From positions 434,001 through 498,000 of the forward strand of contig CAVTTB010000009.1 in the NCBI GenBank assembly GCA_963737555.1: a DNA stretch of 64,000 bases. Reading direction: 5' to 3'. The stretch is from JAHJQQ01 sp963737555 (GTDB lineage Bacteria > Pseudomonadota > Gammaproteobacteria > Thiohalobacterales > Thiohalobacteraceae). Of the stretch, positions 59,827 to 64,000 are shown piece after piece; position 1 is the stretch's first letter, and each line of letters starts with the position of its first letter. Under the pieces are notes generated by a model. That model did no database searches and was not told the origin of the DNA. It saw only the letters and a program-made list of their open reading frames with translations. The translations under genes were made by a program, and so were the position numbers.

Positions 59827-62251
59827 ATGATGAAGAAGAATAAAGCCCTACCCGTCGATGCCCTGGCAACCCGCTGCGATGCGGCCACGCTCCCCTTTCA
59901 GAGCACCGACGAGCTGGCCGATTTTGCCGACATTCTCGGTCAACCGCGTGCCCTGGAGGCGTTGCGCTTCGGCCTGGCCGGGCGTCGCCCCGGCTATAAC
60001 CTGTTCGCCCTCGGCACCAGCGGGATCGGCAAACACACCGCGGTGATGCGCATGCTCGAACAGCGTGCCGCGCTAGGCGAGGTGCCGCCTGATCTCTGCT
60101 ACGTCGCCAATTTCGAAGAGCCTAGCCGTCCATATCTGTTACGCATGCCCGCCGGGCGCGGTTTGCTGTTACGTCAGGACATGCTGCACCTGGTCGAGGA
60201 ACTGGTCGGCTCATTGCCGGCGGCATTGGACAGCGAAGAATTCAAAGCCCGCGTCCGTCAGATCGAACACACTTTCGAAGAGCGCCAGGCCGAGGCGATC
60301 AACGCGTTGCGCGAAAAATCTCTGGCGCAGCAGGTCAAACTGTATGAACAACCCGGCGAGTTCACCTTCGCACCGCTGCGCGATGGACAGGTGCTGGATA
60401 TACAGGCCTTCAGCGCCTTGCCGGACAATGAAAAACAAGCCATCGAATCCAAAGTGGCGCTCTTGCAGGCGGAACTGACCGAGATTCTGGATCAGCGGGT
60501 TCCGCAATGGCAGAAACAGCGTCGTGATGCTTTGCGTGCGCTGCATCGTGATACGACACGCGCCGTCGTGCAGCAACTGCTGGCGAGTCTACGCGCCCAA
60601 TATGCAGATCTACCCGCCGTACATACCTATCTGGACAGTGTCGAACAGGCGGTCATCCACAACACGCGCGATTTTCTCCGGCGCGAGGGTGCCGATGCGC
60701 TGGCGGCCGGTGATCACGGCGCGTTCCGCAACTACCAAGTCAATCTGCTGGTCGATCACAGCGCCACCCGCGGGGCGCCGGTGGTGTTCGAGGACAATCC
60801 TACCCACTCGGCACTGATAGGTCGCATCGAACATATGGCCCAGTTAGGCGCTCTGGTCACGGACTTCAATTTGATTCGTTCCGGCGCGTTGCATCGCGCC
60901 AACGGTGGTTATCTGGTTATCGACGCGCGCAAGCTGTTGACCCAACCCTTCGCCTGGGAAGGTCTCAAACGCGCGCTGCTTGCCCGGGAATTGCGCATCG
61001 AATCGCTCGGCCAGGCCTACAGTCTTGTCAGTACCGTGTCGTTGGAGCCGGAGCCGTTGGCGTTGGATGTCAAAATCGTTCTCGAAGGCGACCGGACGCT
61101 GTATTACCTGTTGCAGTTCTATGATCCGGAGTTTGCCGAACTGTTCAAGGTCGCGGCCGATTTTGAAGAAGTCATCGAACGCAGCGATGACAATATTACG
61201 CATTACGTGCAGTTGATCGCCACACTGGTGCGCCGCGAAGGTTTGCGTGCCTTCGATCGAACGGCCGTCGCTGCCATGATCGACTACAGCGCGCGACTTG
61301 CAGCTGACACACATAAATTGTCTACGCGTATGCGCGATATCGTGGATGTCCTGCAAGAGGCCGATTTCTACGCAGGGGAGGCCGTGCAGACGCAGGTGCG
61401 GGACGAGGATGTTCAACACGCCATTGGCGCGCGCATCGAGCGTGCCGACCGGGTGCGGGAGCAATTACACGAAGAGATCCGGCGCGGCGTGCTCAATATC
61501 GCGACGGATGGGAAAGCGATCGGTCAGATCAATGGCCTTACGGCCCTGGAAGCAGGGACATTCAGTTTTGGTTTGCCGATACGCATCTCGGCGACCACGC
61601 GGCTGGGCGAAGGTGAAGTGGTCGACATCGAACGCGAAGTGGAGATGGGCGGGCCGATTCACTCCAAGGGCGTTTTTATCCTCGCCAGTTTTTTAGGTGC
61701 GCGCTATGCGCGGGCATTCCCGCTATCGCTGTCCGCCAGCTTGACCTTCGAACAGACCTATTCCGGCGTCGAGGGCGACAGTGCCTCGTTGGCGGAACTG
61801 TGTGCACTGCTCTCGTCGCTGTCCGAATTGCCGCTCGCATCAATCAATGGCTGTCACTGGATCGGTCGATCAACAGGGGCGGGTTCAAGCGGTGGGCGCT
61901 GTCAACGAGAAGATCGAGGGTTTCTTCGATGTGTGCGCGCAGCGCGGACTCACGGGTCATCAGGGCGTTATTCTCCCGCAGGCGAATGTGCAGCATTTGA
62001 TGTTGCGCAGAGATGTGGTGGACGCGGTGCGCGAAGGGCGCTTTCAGGTGTATGCGGTGGCGGATGTCGATGCGGCGATGGCGATATTGAGCGGCCATTC
62101 ACCCGGGCGTGTGCGTGCGACCGGCGAGTTCCCGCCCAAGAGCATCAACGGTCGGGTACAGCAGTGTCTGGCTGATTTTGCGCGCCTGCACATGGCCTTC
62201 GCCGGGCCAGCTCCGGGTGACAATCCAGGTGGCAAAAAGGGCGCATCTTGA
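59827..62251 (+). CDS. Lon-like ATP-dependent protease, LonB/AAA_32 family (frame broken once)
   Basis: The joined product is about 808 residues, the size of cytosolic Lon-like proteins (E. coli YcbZ/LonH type). An AAA+ domain with a Walker A-like YNLFALGTSGIGKHTAV and a long coiled-coil insertion leads to LIRSGALHRANGGYLVIDARKLL (Walker B/sensor region). The C-terminal Lon protease domain has the catalytic Ser in GVEGDSASLAELCALL. Its Lys is in AVNEKIEGFFDVC, which lies in a second frame after about 61845. Uncorrected, the Lys and the last 130 residues would be missing. The start at 59827 is chosen on the tandem ATG codons with AAGGA upstream. Confidence 0.88.
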
Positions 62252-62322
62252 GGCGAGGAAATAGGCCTTGGGAGGTTGACAGTCAAAGTCCGCCTAGCGT
62301 AAAGTTCGCGCTCTCCGCGATT

Positions 62323-62398
<76 letters not shown>

Positions 62399-62418
62399 AA
62401 TTGCATGGATTGACGGTT

Positions 62419-62616
62419 ATGCACCGCTTCGGCCAACTCGCAGTCTACTTAGGTATTCTGCTGGTGGCAGTCGGACTTATCGGCGGGTTTGCCGCCATGT
62501 TCCGAGATGCGGATGATCTGGCCGTCAATCTTTTAGTGTTAGTGCCACTGGGTTTTGTGGCACTGCTTACGGGTGTTGTGGTTACGCAATTGCACCGCCC
62601 GGGCAATCAACGTTAA
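62419..62616 (+). CDS. Small two-helix membrane protein between two tRNA genes
   Basis: A 65-residue frame from ATG 62419 (MHRFGQLAVYLGILLVAVGLI..) to 62616. It has two hydrophobic helices (residues about 5-28 and 38-57) with a short acidic loop RDADDLA and a positively charged end (HRPGNQR). It sits 20 nt after tRNA-Ala and 7 nt before tRNA-Glu, so it must be processed from a tRNA-containing transcript. No family was recognised. Confidence 0.5.
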   Translation: MHRFGQLAVYLGILLVAVGLIGGFAAMFRDADDLAVNLLVLVPLGFVALLTGVVVTQLHRPGNQR

Positions 62617-62623
62617 GTCCTTC

Positions 62624-62699
62624 GTCCCCTTCGTCTAGAGGCCTAGGACACCGCCCTTTCACGGCGGCGACAGGGGTTCGACTCCCCTAGGGGACGCCA
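62624..62699 (+). tRNA. tRNA-Glu(TTC)
   Basis: Acceptor GTCCCCT / AGGGGAC, anticodon stem CCGCC / GGCGG with loop CTTTCAC (anticodon TTC), T arm AGGGGTTCGACTCCCCT, encoded CCA. It follows tRNA-Ala(GGC) and the small membrane gene. Confidence 0.97.
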
Positions 62700-63125
62700 T
62701 ATTAATCTCAGTTAATTCTAGGTAACTGGGTTGCAACGTGAGCGTTTCATCATCGAGTACACGTCGATCGATGATGAAACGTAACACTGCCTTCTTGTTC
62801 TCCGCATTATTCCGACAACGTGCTGGCCGATCACTTGGCGTAGCTGTGTTTTTTCCTCGCGTTCACTGTCCATGGGCACGTCCACAACGCATATGCACTC
62901 GCCCGATGACAAGGCCGCGGGCATCAATCAGTGATTCAAGAATTGCTCGAACTTTTCCAGTGGTAGCGCCCGGCTGAATATGAACGCCGCCTTTGAGCCG
63001 CCGAGTTGACGGCGATCATGTTTTGAGGGGGTCTATAATCAGGCGAAGCTGGACAGCTTGATTATACTGACTAGTAGGAAGGGCACATTAAACGGTGATG
63101 GAAAGCCGCTGCTGGGGGAGTTGCG
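62700..63125. other. Gene-free stretch before glgC with a 14-bp dyad
   Basis: The 426 nt have no supported gene. CGTTTCATCATCGA (62743-62756) and TCGATGATGAAACG (62768-62781) form a perfect 14-bp inverted repeat with an 11-nt loop, 44 nt beyond tRNA-Glu. It may be a processing or termination hairpin of the tRNA transcript or an operator. A minus-strand frame (62718-62927) has no resemblance to a known family and is rejected. Confidence 0.55.
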
Positions 63126-64000
63126 ATGCGCGAACGTAGACATGCGGATAAGATCATTGCCTTCGTGTTGGCGGGCGGGCAGGGTTCGCGCCTGCATCCG
63201 CTGACCGCAGAGCGTTGCAAGCCGGCGGTGCCGTTCGGCGCACGCTATCGCATCGTGGACTTCGTGCTCAGCAATCTGATCAACTCCGGTATTCGTGCCA
63301 TCTATCTGCTGGTGCAGTACAAGGCGCAATCGTTGATCGAACATGTGCGCAAGGCGTGGGAGATCTCGCCGCTGTTGCCGGATCAGTTTGTGACGGTGGT
63401 GCCTCCGCAGATGTATCCGGGCGCGGAGATGTTTCGCGGAACCGCCGACGCCGTCTATCAGAGCCTGCGCCTGATCAAATCCTTCCGGCCCGATCTGGTG
63501 GTGGTGTTCGGCGCCGATCACATCTACCGCATGGATGTCGACCAAATGGTCTTGTTCCATCGGCAGCATCAGGCCGATGTGACGATTTCCGCACTGCCGG
63601 TTCCGGTCGGACTCGCCTCGGGTTTCGGTGTGATCGCGGCGGACAGTGACGGCCGGGTGCAGGCGTTCCAGGAGAAACCCGCGCAACCGAGCGAGATGCC
63701 GGGGCGGCCGGGTTTTGCCTATGCGTCCATGGGTAACTATGTCTTCAACGCCAATGTCCTGGTGCAGGCGCTCCTCGAGGCGCATGAGGCGGGTGAGACC
63801 GATTTCGGCCAGCATGTCTTGCCGCGTCTATTGCGCACACACCGCCTGTATGCCTATAACTTTTTGACCAACGATATCCCTGGACTCAAGCCGTATGAAG
63901 AACGCGGCTACTGGCGCGATGTCGGCACCATCGATGCCTATTTCGACTGTCATCGGGATGTGCTCGGTGAGGAGCCGCGTTTCGATGCATTCAATCCACA
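63126..64000 (+). CDS. glgC: Glucose-1-phosphate adenylyltransferase, N-terminal part
   Basis: The start MRERRHADKIIAFVLAGG at 63126 has GGGGGAG upstream; the frame runs past the window end (291 codons seen of about 420). It carries the nucleotide-binding LAGGQGSRLHPLT, PAVPFGARYRIVDF, GTADAVYQS, the catalytic Asp region FGADHIYRMD, FQEKP, and GYWRDVGTIDAY. It makes ADP-glucose for glycogen synthesis and is usually the controlled step. Other glg genes would lie further right. Confidence 0.95.
   Translation, partial: MRERRHADKIIAFVLAGGQGSRLHPLTAERCKPAVPFGARYRIVDFVLSNLINSGIRAIYLLVQYKAQSLIEHVRKAWEISPLLPDQFVTVVPPQMYPGAEMFRGTADAVYQSLRLIKSFRPDLVVVFGADHIYRMDVDQMVLFHRQHQADVTISALPVPVGLASGFGVIAADSDGRVQAFQEKPAQPSEMPGRPGFAYASMGNYVFNANVLVQALLEAHEAGETDFGQHVLPRLLRTHRLYAYNFLTNDIPGLKPYEERGYWRDVGTIDAYFDCHRDVLGEEPRFDAFNP

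Noticed and set aside
62624..62781. tRNA-Glu 3' end as an integration site for a mobile element
   Set aside because: No direct repeat of the tRNA end or integrase was seen; the following dyad alone is not enough.
62718..62927. Minus-strand frame of 69 residues
   Set aside because: No family resemblance, no ribosome site; includes one arm of the dyad.

Overview
The window is a roughly 60% GC chromosomal segment of a gammaproteobacterium. The lineage call rests on several gene orders typical of that class: dksA-gluQ, smc-zipA-ligA, and ftsK-lolA-rarA-crcB-serS. No rRNA, CRISPR array, prophage or intact insertion sequence was seen. A cbbY gene (3' half of the phosphoglycolate/Calvin-cycle 'repair' toolkit), a complete glycolate oxidase glcDEF, a transketolase-like enzyme and glgC make a CO2-fixing organism plausible (for example a sulfur oxidiser or purple-sulfur relative). 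That is inference, because no RuBisCO gene lies in the window.

Layout. 1-2.3 kb: the end of an RRM protein, a DUF2058 protein and a secreted beta-propeller protein converging on a shared terminator. 2.7-7.3 kb (minus strand): dksA, gluQ, acs and a tandem receiver protein. 7.5-9.5 kb: cbbY and an aminotransferase. 9.7-14.9 kb (minus): queF, FGGY kinase, CHASE-GGDEF-EAL protein and cysZ. 15-25.8 kb: smc-zipA-ligA, DUF1631, PilZ, a membrane protein and slyD. 26.4-27.8 kb: a secreted LamG/Ig/FN3 protein. 28-36.9 kb: glcFED, a DUF1537 kinase and a transketolase-like gene, divergent from an IclR regulator. 36.9-41 kb: tpm, a von Willebrand A membrane protein and its coiled-coil partner. 41-48.3 kb: ftsK, lolA, rarA, crcB, DUF190 and serS. 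48.3-55.3 kb: an RND efflux pump with its adaptor, an MFS transporter with a small overlapping leader gene, and a VPLPA-CTERM protein. 55.5-64 kb: tRNA-Val, gltX, hsp20, archease, pcm, a Lon-like protease, tRNA-Ala, a small membrane protein gene, tRNA-Glu and the start of glgC.

Two features cut across the whole window. First, about sixteen genes, including ones that should be essential (zipA, ligA), are broken by small indels, most of which look like single extra bases. This is best explained by consensus sequencing error, although ligA also carries apparently inserted sequence. For these genes one feature is given over the whole reconstructed locus. Second, the intergenic spaces hold several families of palindromic repeats. 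The most striking has two inverted arms, each built of three 8-9 nt direct repeats (CGCCAAG or CACGGA cores), with up to 32 bp of perfect complementarity around an unrelated 70-120 nt loop.

How genes may work together: GGDEF-EAL, PilZ and perhaps DUF1631 suggest c-di-GMP signalling. CbbY, GlcDEF, the transketolase-like enzyme, the DUF1537 kinase and IclR suggest sugar-phosphate and glycolate recycling. ftsK, smc, zipA, ligA and rarA form the usual chromosome and division set.
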